From an uncultured Bacteroides sp. (GTDB taxonomy: Bacteria > Bacteroidota > Bacteroidia > Bacteroidales > Bacteroidaceae): a DNA stretch of 58,994 nt. Position 1 is the stretch's first letter. Each line of letters begins with the position of its first letter. The notes beneath the pieces are model-generated. The model saw only the letters and a program-made list of their open reading frames with translations, did no database searches and had not been told where the DNA came from. The translations under genes were made by a program, and so were the position numbers. The stretch lies in assembly GCA_944320945.1 (NCBI GenBank), contig CALUJK010000128.1, positions 1-58,994 of the forward strand. The letters run 5' to 3'. This document shows, one piece after another, positions 52,491 through 58,994 of the stretch.

Positions 52491-55466
52491 TTATGACTCT
52501 GCCTCAGGCAGCATCACCACTCCCTGCTTGCGCTTCCCATCCATTTTTACAATGAGCGGGCGGGGCAGCCGCACGTGCCGCAGATACTCCGTCTCGTGCA
52601 GGGCAGGTTGTGCATTCAGGAACTCCTGATTATACAGTCCGTCACCCATATACGCATTGATGGTGAAGTAACCCACGCCAAACGACGTCAGGTTCTGGAA
52701 GAAGTGCGTTCCCTGACTGGGGTCTACCCGATAGTTCGTCAGTCCCGCCTCCACGATGATGCGCGCCGCGGAGATGTGTGGCCATTTCACCGGAATGCCC
52801 AGCCATGTGTCACTGCTTCCCCAGCGTCCCGGCCCGATGAGGATATAGTTTCGCCCGTCTGTCAGGAAGTCACGGTTCAGGCGTTCTATCTCCCACGCTA
52901 TCTCCTGATTGTGCGAAGCGCTGTAGTGGTCGGTCTTGACGTAGACGACATCCTGCAAGTCGTCCATGAAGCCCTGTCCCAGCGAGTTGTGCGAGCGCAG
53001 CAGCAACCGTTCGTCCGGTATCTCGGAGAGATCCTCGTCCAACTGCGCATTGCTGTCCACGATGGGGCGTATCTGGAGCAGGTAGAACGTACCGCTCCGT
53101 GCCTTGTCGTGGTCCAGATTGACGGCAAACTCTATTTCGACGGGACGGCGCATCTCGTGCTGACCATTCTGCAAGGCCAGTTGCAGGATACGTGCCAAGG
53201 GGAACGCATCGTGTTGCAGAATGTTGGCAAAGGTGATGACCTTCCGTCCGCCCGGATAGATGCCGTCGCGGATAATCTGGTCGTAGGGGTCGTAGGTGGA
53301 GGCGATGTAGTTCAGTGCTCCGTCTTTCTCCGCCTCCTTCACGGGTAGTTTCAGCAGGTTGAAACCGTCGTCTATGGAGAAGTTGTGACCCGCATTGCCC
53401 AGGTCGAGGGCATAGAAGCGGGTTTGCGTCTCGCGCAGGGCAAGATCCAGTTCGCTGGTCTGTAACACTTGGTGCGGATGGGCGGGCGAGAAGCGCAGCG
53501 TCAGCCCTCCGTCTACGATGTACTTGCCCAGTCCCAGGGCGAGGTTGACGATGCCCTCTTCAGCCTGCTCGTCGCCCAGCGGATAGTAGTTCAGCGAACG
53601 TGCCACGCCGGACATCGACGGGTAGTAGCGGTTGCCATACTGCGTGCCCACCACCTCTTGCAGGATGACCGCCATTTTCTCTTGGTCGATGACGTTGCTC
53701 GTGGCCTGCATGTACGCCTTCGAGTCGCGGAAGTAGACCGACGCATAGACGCCCTTGATGGCATCGCTCAGCATGCGCAGCATCTCGTAGCGATCGTCCA
53801 GATAGGGAATCATGTAGGTGTTGTAGATGCCGGCAAAGGGCTGGTAATGCGAGTCTTCCAACAGCGACGACGAACGGATGGCGATGGGCGATTTCACGGC
53901 GTCGAAGAAGGTGAAGAAGTCCTCCACCAGCCGGTCAGGCAGTTTGGCTTTGAGGAAGTAGCGCAGGATGACGTCGTCATCGGCGTCTGACAAGGCTATC
54001 TGATACAGTCCGTTCGTCTCCATAAACTCGTCGAAGATGTCCGTACAGAGCACCACCGTCTTGGGGATGGTGACGCGCGCTCCTTCAAACTCTTCGAACT
54101 CCGGATGACGTTTCACCATGTTGTCGATGAAAGCCAGTCCGCGCCCCTTTCCCCCCAAGGAACCGTCGCCGATGCGGGCGAAGTTGGAGTAGCGGTCGAA
54201 GCGGTCGCGCTTGAAGACGGCCACCACGCCCTGGTTCTTCATCTTGCGGTACTTCACGATGGCCTCGAAGATAATCTTGCGGTGCGCGTCCACGTCCTGA
54301 AGGCTGCTCCACGTGATGGGCTTCAGGAACTCGGCGATGGGGAACATGGCGCGCGAGTAGAGCCAGCGGCTGACGTGGTTGCGGCTGATGTGGTAGAGGA
54401 ACGACTCGGCGGGCACGGCAAAGAGGATGTTCTGCAACTCCTTGAGGTTCTTCACGTGGGCAATCTCCTCGCCCGTCTCGGGGTTGCGGAAGATGAAGTC
54501 GCCGAAGCCGAAGCTGTCCGACACCGTCCGGCGCAGGTCCACGTCCATCTTCTGGGAGTTCTTGTCGATGAAGGCCGCGCCGTATTTGTGGGCATACATG
54601 GCGTTGTCCGTCTCGCTGCTTTGCAGGATGAGGGGCACGAAAGGGTCGTGACGGCGGATGTGCTCGCACAGGCGGATGCCTGCCAGCCCGTCCTTCTCGC
54701 CACGCTCCACGCGGGGGAAGCGCACGTCGGTGATGACGCCCAATATGTTGTTGCTATACTTATTATATATAGTGATTGCCTCCTCGTAGGTGCGCGCCAG
54801 CACTATCTTGGGGCGGCCGCGCATACGCAGTGTCCGTTGGTGGGCGTTGAGCGCCTCGGTGCTGAACTCCTGGCTCTGTTGCAGGACGAACTTGTAGAGG
54901 TTGGGCAGCGTGGACGAGTAGAAGCGGATGCTGTCCTCCACGAGCAGGATGACCTGCACGCCCACCTCCTGCACGTCGTGCTCCAGGTTCATCTTGTCCT
55001 CGATGAGCTTGATGATGGAGACGAGCAGGTCGGTATTGCCCAGCCAACAGAAGACGTACTCGAAAGACGAGAGATCCTCGTCGGCGATGCGCTCCGTGAT
55101 GCCGTGGCTGAAGGGGGTGAGGATGACCATCGGAATCTCCGGATGGTGGTTCTTGATGTCGCGCGCCAGGTCGAAGCCCTCGTTCTCGCCCGTGCCCGGC
55201 ATGGAGATGATGAGGTCGTACTTCATCGCCGCCAGTTGCGCCAGCGCCTCGTCGTGCGTGGTCACTTGCGTGAAGCGGGGCGGGTAGCGCAGGGAGAGGG
55301 AGGTGTACTCCATGAAGATTTTCTCGTCGATGCGCCCGTCGTCCTCCAGCATGAAGGCGTCGTAGGGGTTGGCTATGAGCAGCACGTTGAAGATGCGCCG
55401 CGTCATGAGGTTGGCAAACTGGGTGTCCTTGAAGTAGAGCTGATTCAGCTTGTATTTGCTAAGCAT
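52491..55466 (-). CDS. Double-receiver PEP/pyruvate-binding (ATP-grasp-like) fusion protein
   Basis: About 991 residues from MLSKYKLNQLYF. Domain 1 (about 20-150) is receiver-like but lacks the phospho-acceptor: IISMPGTG stands where ITDxMMP would. Domain 2 (about 165-310) has a complete receiver: VEDS, ITDVRFP with its Asp, SSE and the IDK lysine. Residues about 430-850 resemble the PPDK_N ATP-binding domain of PEP synthase (GSLGGKGRGLAFI; PIAIRSSSLLEDSHYQ). No phosphohistidine swivel motif and no PEP-binding barrel are visible, so it is not a complete PEP synthase. The gene is conspicuously GC-rich compared with neighbours. It is convergent with ppk1. Function unknown; a phosphorylation-controlled ATP-using regulator or kinase is inferred. 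Confidence 0.85.
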   Translation of the reverse strand: MLSKYKLNQLYFKDTQFANLMTRRIFNVLLIANPYDAFMLEDDGRIDEKIFMEYTSLSLRYPPRFTQVTTHDEALAQLAAMKYDLIISMPGTGENEGFDLARDIKNHHPEIPMVILTPFSHGITERIADEDLSSFEYVFCWLGNTDLLVSIIKLIEDKMNLEHDVQEVGVQVILLVEDSIRFYSSTLPNLYKFVLQQSQEFSTEALNAHQRTLRMRGRPKIVLARTYEEAITIYNKYSNNILGVITDVRFPRVERGEKDGLAGIRLCEHIRRHDPFVPLILQSSETDNAMYAHKYGAAFIDKNSQKMDVDLRRTVSDSFGFGDFIFRNPETGEEIAHVKNLKELQNILFAVPAESFLYHISRNHVSRWLYSRAMFPIAEFLKPITWSSLQDVDAHRKIIFEAIVKYRKMKNQGVVAVFKRDRFDRYSNFARIGDGSLGGKGRGLAFIDNMVKRHPEFEEFEGARVTIPKTVVLCTDIFDEFMETNGLYQIALSDADDDVILRYFLKAKLPDRLVEDFFTFFDAVKSPIAIRSSSLLEDSHYQPFAGIYNTYMIPYLDDRYEMLRMLSDAIKGVYASVYFRDSKAYMQATSNVIDQEKMAVILQEVVGTQYGNRYYPSMSGVARSLNYYPLGDEQAEEGIVNLALGLGKYIVDGGLTLRFSPAHPHQVLQTSELDLALRETQTRFYALDLGNAGHNFSIDDGFNLLKLPVKEAEKDGALNYIASTYDPYDQIIRDGIYPGGRKVITFANILQHDAFPLARILQLALQNGQHEMRRPVEIEFAVNLDHDKARSGTFYLLQIRPIVDSNAQLDEDLSEIPDERLLLRSHNSLGQGFMDDLQDVVYVKTDHYSASHNQEIAWEIERLNRDFLTDGRNYILIGPGRWGSSDTWLGIPVKWPHISAARIIVEAGLTNYRVDPSQGTHFFQNLTSFGVGYFTINAYMGDGLYNQEFLNAQPALHETEYLRHVRLPRPLIVKMDGKRKQGVVMLPEAES

Positions 55467-55782
55467 AGGTATAAGTCTCTTTTTTGTGAAATGAACAGGC
55501 AAATGTACCTAAAATATGTGATATAAACGATTGTTTTACGGACACATTTGTTTCGTATGGCATAGGAAAAAGTTTGCAGCCTAAAGGCATACTTTGAGGG
55601 ATATTTACTCTTTCCGGGAAAATGCTTGGTGCAAGCCCGGTTTCACACCTCGAGAGTGCTGAACTTTTTTCTTTACGGCAGAGTTCGTGTAGGAATGATT
55701 GCAAAAAGATAGCTAAACGCCTGTTTTGCTAACTCTCCAAGATTTCAAAACGTTCGAAATAGGTTTTGTTAACACTTCAAAA

Positions 55783-55830
55783 CTGTATATTTATGCATGG
55801 AAAAGAGCTAAATACTGCATAAATATACAG
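55783..55830. repeat. 15-bp perfect inverted repeat, possible operator
   Basis: CTGTATATTTATGCA (55783-55797) and its exact reverse complement (55816-55830) flank 18 bases. Each arm is itself nearly palindromic (TGTATA..TATGCA), like arginine-repressor boxes, and a third related sequence (TGCATAAT) follows. No arginine gene is nearby, so the meaning is open. Confidence 0.5.
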
Positions 55831-55886
55831 CTTTCTGCATAATTATTTATTTTTGAAGTGACCAAGAAATTAATCTCCTGCGACCG

Positions 55887-55900
55887 GGAAGTTAACTTCC
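55887..55900. repeat. 14-bp perfect palindrome
   Basis: GGAAGTTAACTTCC is a perfect palindrome, ten bases before the 22-bp tandem repeat. It is a candidate protein-binding site; nothing else in the window repeats it. Confidence 0.45.
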
Positions 55901-55910
55901 TACTTGTTCC

Positions 55911-55988
55911 GAGTATGTTCGGAACGGATTCGGAGTATGTTCGGAACAGATTCGGAACATATTTGGAACAAAATCGGAACAAATTCCG
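55911..55988 (+). repeat. 22-bp tandem repeat, about 3.5 copies
   Basis: Units at 55911-55932, 55933-55954 and 55955-55976, with a partial unit to 55988. Units 1 and 2 differ at one base; unit 3 is diverged. Each contains the core TTCGGAAC and resembles an iteron-like or regulator-binding array. The preceding TTGTTCC pairs with the core. Confidence 0.75.
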
Positions 55989-56289
55989 CTTTTTCTCGAT
56001 GATTTTGCGCAGTTATCAAGTGTTAAATTTTGGCTTAGTTTGTTGCATATGTGATGGTTAACTCTAAATCGCTTCGATTTTTTTCGATCGAGCCTTATTT
56101 CTGTCCGAACGAGGGCCTTCTCGGCGATTAGGAAATACAAAGTGTCAGCGGTTGACAAAGTGTCAAAGTGCGGGGAGTGTACGGAAAGGTAGTTTTTCTG
56201 TATTCTTGAAATAATATTAAAATCTAAATATTTCTGTTACAACATAACGCTATTTTCTTTACTATTGCAGGAAAATAACCTGATATACT

Positions 56290-56472
56290 GTGAAAACGCT
56301 ATTTTTTATTGCTTCCTTGTGTCTTTTCGTAAGTTGCGGCATTCCTCAGGAAGATGCCGCTTGGCAAGTAGCCGAACATTCCAAACTGAATCGGGATGAA
56401 TTGCTACGTTTCTTAGCATATTACCAATCGTCGGGCGAGGCTGAAAAATACCAGCAGCCTGTTTCCTGGTAG
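56290..56472 (+). pseudogene. N-terminal fragment of a frameshifted transglutaminase-like lipoprotein gene
   Basis: A GTG-started 60-residue frame with a lipoprotein leader (LFVSC, Cys16) that stops after QQPVSW. Reading one base earlier from about base 56450 continues as AACFLVANMPGKYS, straight into the next open frame. The simplest reading is a one-base loss in a CAG-CAG context, so this fragment and 56478-58085 were one gene. It may be a true mutation, a phase-variable site or a sequencing error. Confidence 0.7.
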
Positions 56473-56477
56473 CCAAC

Positions 56478-58085
56478 ATGCCGGGAAAGTATTCCCTTTC
56501 GGCAGACGGCGTGCACAAGATTTACGATGTGGATGTGGTCAAGGCAGATTCCTTGATCCGCTCGCTTGAATGCTCTTTCCGGTTGAAAGAGACCGTTCCG
56601 TTTCTACAGGAATATACGTTTCGACAGTTCTGTGAGTATGTATTGCCTTACCGTGTCGCCAATGAACCATTGGAATATTATTGGAAATGGGATTGTCCCA
56701 GGCATTTTCATACGGACAGTGTGAATATTGCAGCGGCAGCTCGTCACATCAATGCCCAAGTCAGGCTTGGAATGTCTCCTGATTTCTACGGCGCTTCCCA
56801 AGAATCTTATTCCCAACTCATGCGGGAAGGGTATGGCAAATGTGACGACCGGGCTACCCTGTTGGTAATGGCTTTGCGCGCCATGGGCATTCCCGCCGCT
56901 TTCGAACTGGTACCTTATTGGGGAAGCAGTAACAATGCCCATTCGTTTGGCACGCTGGTGCTGCCCGATGATTCCATCATACCTTTTCAGAACGACGACA
57001 ATACGGGCGAAGCGGACATCTTGCATCGGAAGACGCCGAAGGTCTACCGCAAGATGTATAGCCGGAATACAGAGCTATATAACCATGAAGAAAATTTGCC
57101 GGAGCTGTTCCGTTCCTACGACTGTCTGGACGTGACCTGCAAACATCGGTTGGGGCATCTTGACATTGCATTGCCGTTGGAGGTTTCCAAAGGGTTGACT
57201 TATCTTTCCGTCTTTTCTCCCGATGGCTGGGTGCCTGTGGCTTGCAGTCCCACTAAGGAGTTTACCGACGTGGGAACCGGCCGTTTGCCCGGCGATGTAA
57301 AAGAAGCTGATGACTTGGGCGACGGCATTCTCTATCTGCCTTCCCGCTATGTGCGGGGAGAGATGCAGCCGGTTTCCGCTCCGATAATCGTTTCTTCCAA
57401 CGGTGTACAAGTCTTGCAGGCCGATACTGCCAGGCGTTGCCCGGTTACATTGGAAAGGAAGTATCCTCTCAGCCGGCGCATGGTGGATTTTGCCGGTTAC
57501 ATGCGTCGTGGCATTTTCCAAGTGGCCAATCAGCCGGATTTCTCAGATGCAAAAACTGTCTATCAAATAATGGAAACCCCTTTGAGCCGTATGCAGCGGG
57601 TGCCGGTAGAAGAGACTGGGACTTATCGTTACATGCGCTATATGCGTCCTCGTGGCGTGTTTAGTATTGCTGAGTTGCGTGCATATTCTCCGCAAGGAGA
57701 CACCTTGCATTTTACGCCGATAACTTGTGAAGCCATCGCCCGGACAGTGACTGTCGCCCGCGTATTCGATTCCGATCCGTTGACTTACCTTGAAATTAAT
57801 GCCGGATTTGGTTTGTGGGTCGGCATGGACTTGGGACGTCGTTGTCAGATTGGCTCTATCGAGTTTGCTCCCCGGAACGATGACAATGCCATTACGTCCG
57901 GCGATGTGTACGAATTGTATTATTGGGACAATTGCTGGGTAAAAGCGGGTAGCCAAAGGGCAGCGGATTATAGCCTTTCGTTCCAAAATGTTCCTGCCGG
58001 TGCCTTGCTCTGGTTGCGCAATGTCACAAAAGGGCATGAGGAACGCCCCTTTACCTATGAAAAAGGAAAACAAGTATGGTGGTAG
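56478..58085 (+). CDS. Transglutaminase-like domain protein, main part of a frameshifted gene
   Basis: 535 residues; its ATG lies inside the original coding region, so the product lacks the lipoprotein leader. The transglutaminase-like core is seen as GKCDDRATLLVMALRAMGIP near residue 118 (cysteine nucleophile) with His in NNAHSFGTLVLPDD near 149. The C-terminal 170 residues look like a discoidin/F5-8-type beta domain (EFAPRNDDNAITSGDVYELYYW). Enzymatic action (cross-linking or proteolysis) is unknown. It is followed 40 bases later by a secreted protein gene and may share its transcript. Confidence 0.8.
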   Translation: MPGKYSLSADGVHKIYDVDVVKADSLIRSLECSFRLKETVPFLQEYTFRQFCEYVLPYRVANEPLEYYWKWDCPRHFHTDSVNIAAAARHINAQVRLGMSPDFYGASQESYSQLMREGYGKCDDRATLLVMALRAMGIPAAFELVPYWGSSNNAHSFGTLVLPDDSIIPFQNDDNTGEADILHRKTPKVYRKMYSRNTELYNHEENLPELFRSYDCLDVTCKHRLGHLDIALPLEVSKGLTYLSVFSPDGWVPVACSPTKEFTDVGTGRLPGDVKEADDLGDGILYLPSRYVRGEMQPVSAPIIVSSNGVQVLQADTARRCPVTLERKYPLSRRMVDFAGYMRRGIFQVANQPDFSDAKTVYQIMETPLSRMQRVPVEETGTYRYMRYMRPRGVFSIAELRAYSPQGDTLHFTPITCEAIARTVTVARVFDSDPLTYLEINAGFGLWVGMDLGRRCQIGSIEFAPRNDDNAITSGDVYELYYWDNCWVKAGSQRAADYSLSFQNVPAGALLWLRNVTKGHEERPFTYEKGKQVWW

Positions 58086-58125
58086 ATACATGTAACTGAA
58101 GTTTAATTATAAAGGTCACTTAGTT

Positions 58126-58994
58126 ATGAAAAAAATGATTTTGTTTGTAGGACTGTTTGCTTGGTTCGTTTCCAATGTGGCGGCTCAGTCCGTCACGTCA
58201 GCTCAAAGGCGTGTTTACTTGATGGATATTTACGATGTTACTGCCAGCCAAGCAGACCGGTATGAAGCAGTGTGGTCTTCCGTAAAGGAAAAAGATGCAG
58301 ACTTATGTGATTCCCGGCTAACATCCAAAGACTTTACCAAAGCGCGGAAATCGCTTATCCGTGAATTCAGGCAAGAGGTTTCTTCCATTTTTAATGAAGA
58401 GCAATATCACATTTGGGAGACCTGCAACAAGGAAATTGACCGTTACCACGTGCTGAGTAATGAAAAACTGGTGACTCCGAAGCAACTCTATGGCTTGTTT
58501 AAGGTAGAAAGGCAATGGTTGGACGACCGCAACGCCATACGGACTGGCGGCGACCCTCAAAATGTCAAGCATCAGCGTCAGGCAGACCTGCAAAAGGCGT
58601 TGCAAAAAGAAATCTGCCGTGTTTTGGGCGAAGAACTCGGACAATGGTATATCGATGAAAAAGCACTGCAACAAGCAACCATAGGCAATATGGATAAATA
58701 TAATGCTACGTATCGCGAGGGTGAACGAATAGCTCGTATTGACAAAGAATATAAGTATAAGCGCAAAGCAGTATATGCCGAAAAAATCAAGTATGCCCAG
58801 AAAGAAGAAAAGTTGTTCCAATTGGATGACCAAAAGGCTGCCGATGTACGCAGTGCGGTTTCCCGGCAAGTTGCAGACCGATGGTTTACCATTACTCGGA
58901 ATCAGTTGGACTATGTATTGCAGAAAAACTATGGACTGGACAAGACACAAATCGCCCGGTTCAAGACCGCCTATAACGTGTATGCCATTGAAGA
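58126..58994 (+). CDS. Secreted protein of unknown function, cut by the right edge
   Basis: An open frame from the ATG at 58126 to the end of the window, so the 3' part is missing. At least 289 residues: a signal peptide (MKKMILFVGLFAWFVSNVAAQ) and then a highly charged, helical body rich in Lys, Glu, Gln and Arg (for example KYKRKAVYAEKIKYAQKEEK), suggesting coiled coil. I recognise no family. The preceding transglutaminase-like gene lies 40 bases upstream on the same strand. Confidence 0.75.
   Translation, partial: MKKMILFVGLFAWFVSNVAAQSVTSAQRRVYLMDIYDVTASQADRYEAVWSSVKEKDADLCDSRLTSKDFTKARKSLIREFRQEVSSIFNEEQYHIWETCNKEIDRYHVLSNEKLVTPKQLYGLFKVERQWLDDRNAIRTGGDPQNVKHQRQADLQKALQKEICRVLGEELGQWYIDEKALQQATIGNMDKYNATYREGERIARIDKEYKYKRKAVYAEKIKYAQKEEKLFQLDDQKAADVRSAVSRQVADRWFTITRNQLDYVLQKNYGLDKTQIARFKTAYNVYAIE

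Larger units (their letters stand above)
55467..56289. other. 0.8-kb divergent intergenic region with tandem and inverted repeats, no gene
   Basis: Between the double-receiver gene and the transglutaminase-like gene. It holds a 15-bp inverted repeat (55783-55830), a 14-bp palindrome (55887-55900) and a 22-bp tandem repeat (55911-55988). Small open frames here (55459-55704, 55858-56061, 55892-56158) run through repeats and show no family character. No promoter matches the consensus well. Confidence 0.55.

Noticed and set aside
54105-55526. Long plus-strand open frame opposite the double-receiver gene
   Set aside because: It is a GC-rich shadow of the minus-strand gene with very low-complexity translation (Val, Glu, Ala, His repeats) and no domain.
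55911-55988. Tandem repeat considered as a CRISPR array
   Set aside because: Units are 22 bp directly adjacent with no unique spacers, and no cas gene is near.
56430-56460. Programmed -1 frameshift in the transglutaminase-like gene
   Set aside because: Only a five-A run without a proper slippery heptamer or obvious downstream structure; a one-base loss explains the data more simply.

Overview
The window reads as a stretch of a Bacteroides-type chromosome (Bacteroidales). The evidence is a SusC/SusD pair with a hybrid two-component regulator, an S-type sulfatase, promoter elements of the Bacteroides -7 type (TAnnTTTG) in front of many genes, weak Shine-Dalgarno signals, and a gene set (DnaK, RsmD, AroB, ThyA/FolA, Ppk1, PiT) typical of that order. 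I do not assign a species. No rRNA, tRNA, CRISPR array, transposase or phage gene was seen.

Layout. 1-13200 is mostly housekeeping: dnaK, a RecD-like helicase, a membrane-anchored unknown, a DUF3822-type protein overlapping rsmD, a cardiolipin synthase, an outer-membrane beta-barrel protein, a small membrane protein, aroB and a MATE transporter. 13366-29825 is a polysaccharide utilisation locus whose clearest enzyme is a heparin lyase I (PL13). With it are a sulfamidase-like sulfatase, an unrecognised toroid-type enzyme, a hybrid two-component sensor, a lipoprotein aldose epimerase, a KdgF-like cupin and a SusC/SusD pair. Together these suggest import and degradation of heparin or heparan sulfate, with handling of the unsaturated uronate that the lyase makes. 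30086-38353 holds an acetyltransferase, an M64 peptidase, an Lrp-type regulator, folA and thyA, a second phospholipase-D-type synthase with a TTG start, a tightly coupled membrane protein / ECF sigma factor / small membrane protein operon, and an rRNA methyltransferase. 38602-45713 is a heavy-metal RND efflux operon (lipoprotein, Cys/His-rich small protein, adaptor, pump, TolC). 45839-55466 holds a CCA-adding-type enzyme and a phosphate and polyphosphate neighbourhood: PiT transporter, phosphoesterase, Ppk1 and a double-receiver/ATP-grasp fusion. The right end has a transglutaminase-like lipoprotein gene broken by a one-base frameshift and a secreted protein cut by the window edge.

The most interesting signals are: (i) a phased 11-bp array of TGTTACA heptamers over the promoter of the phosphate transporter, shaped like a Pho box; (ii) the double-receiver/ATP-grasp protein that lacks the phosphohistidine domain of PEP synthase; (iii) two intergenic repeat families whose hairpins change sequence but keep pairing; (iv) a perfect 29-bp inverted repeat inserted in frame in the rRNA methyltransferase gene; (v) a 22-bp tandem repeat with palindromes in a 0.8-kb divergent intergenic region; (vi) the heparin-type locus with an unidentified toroid enzyme.
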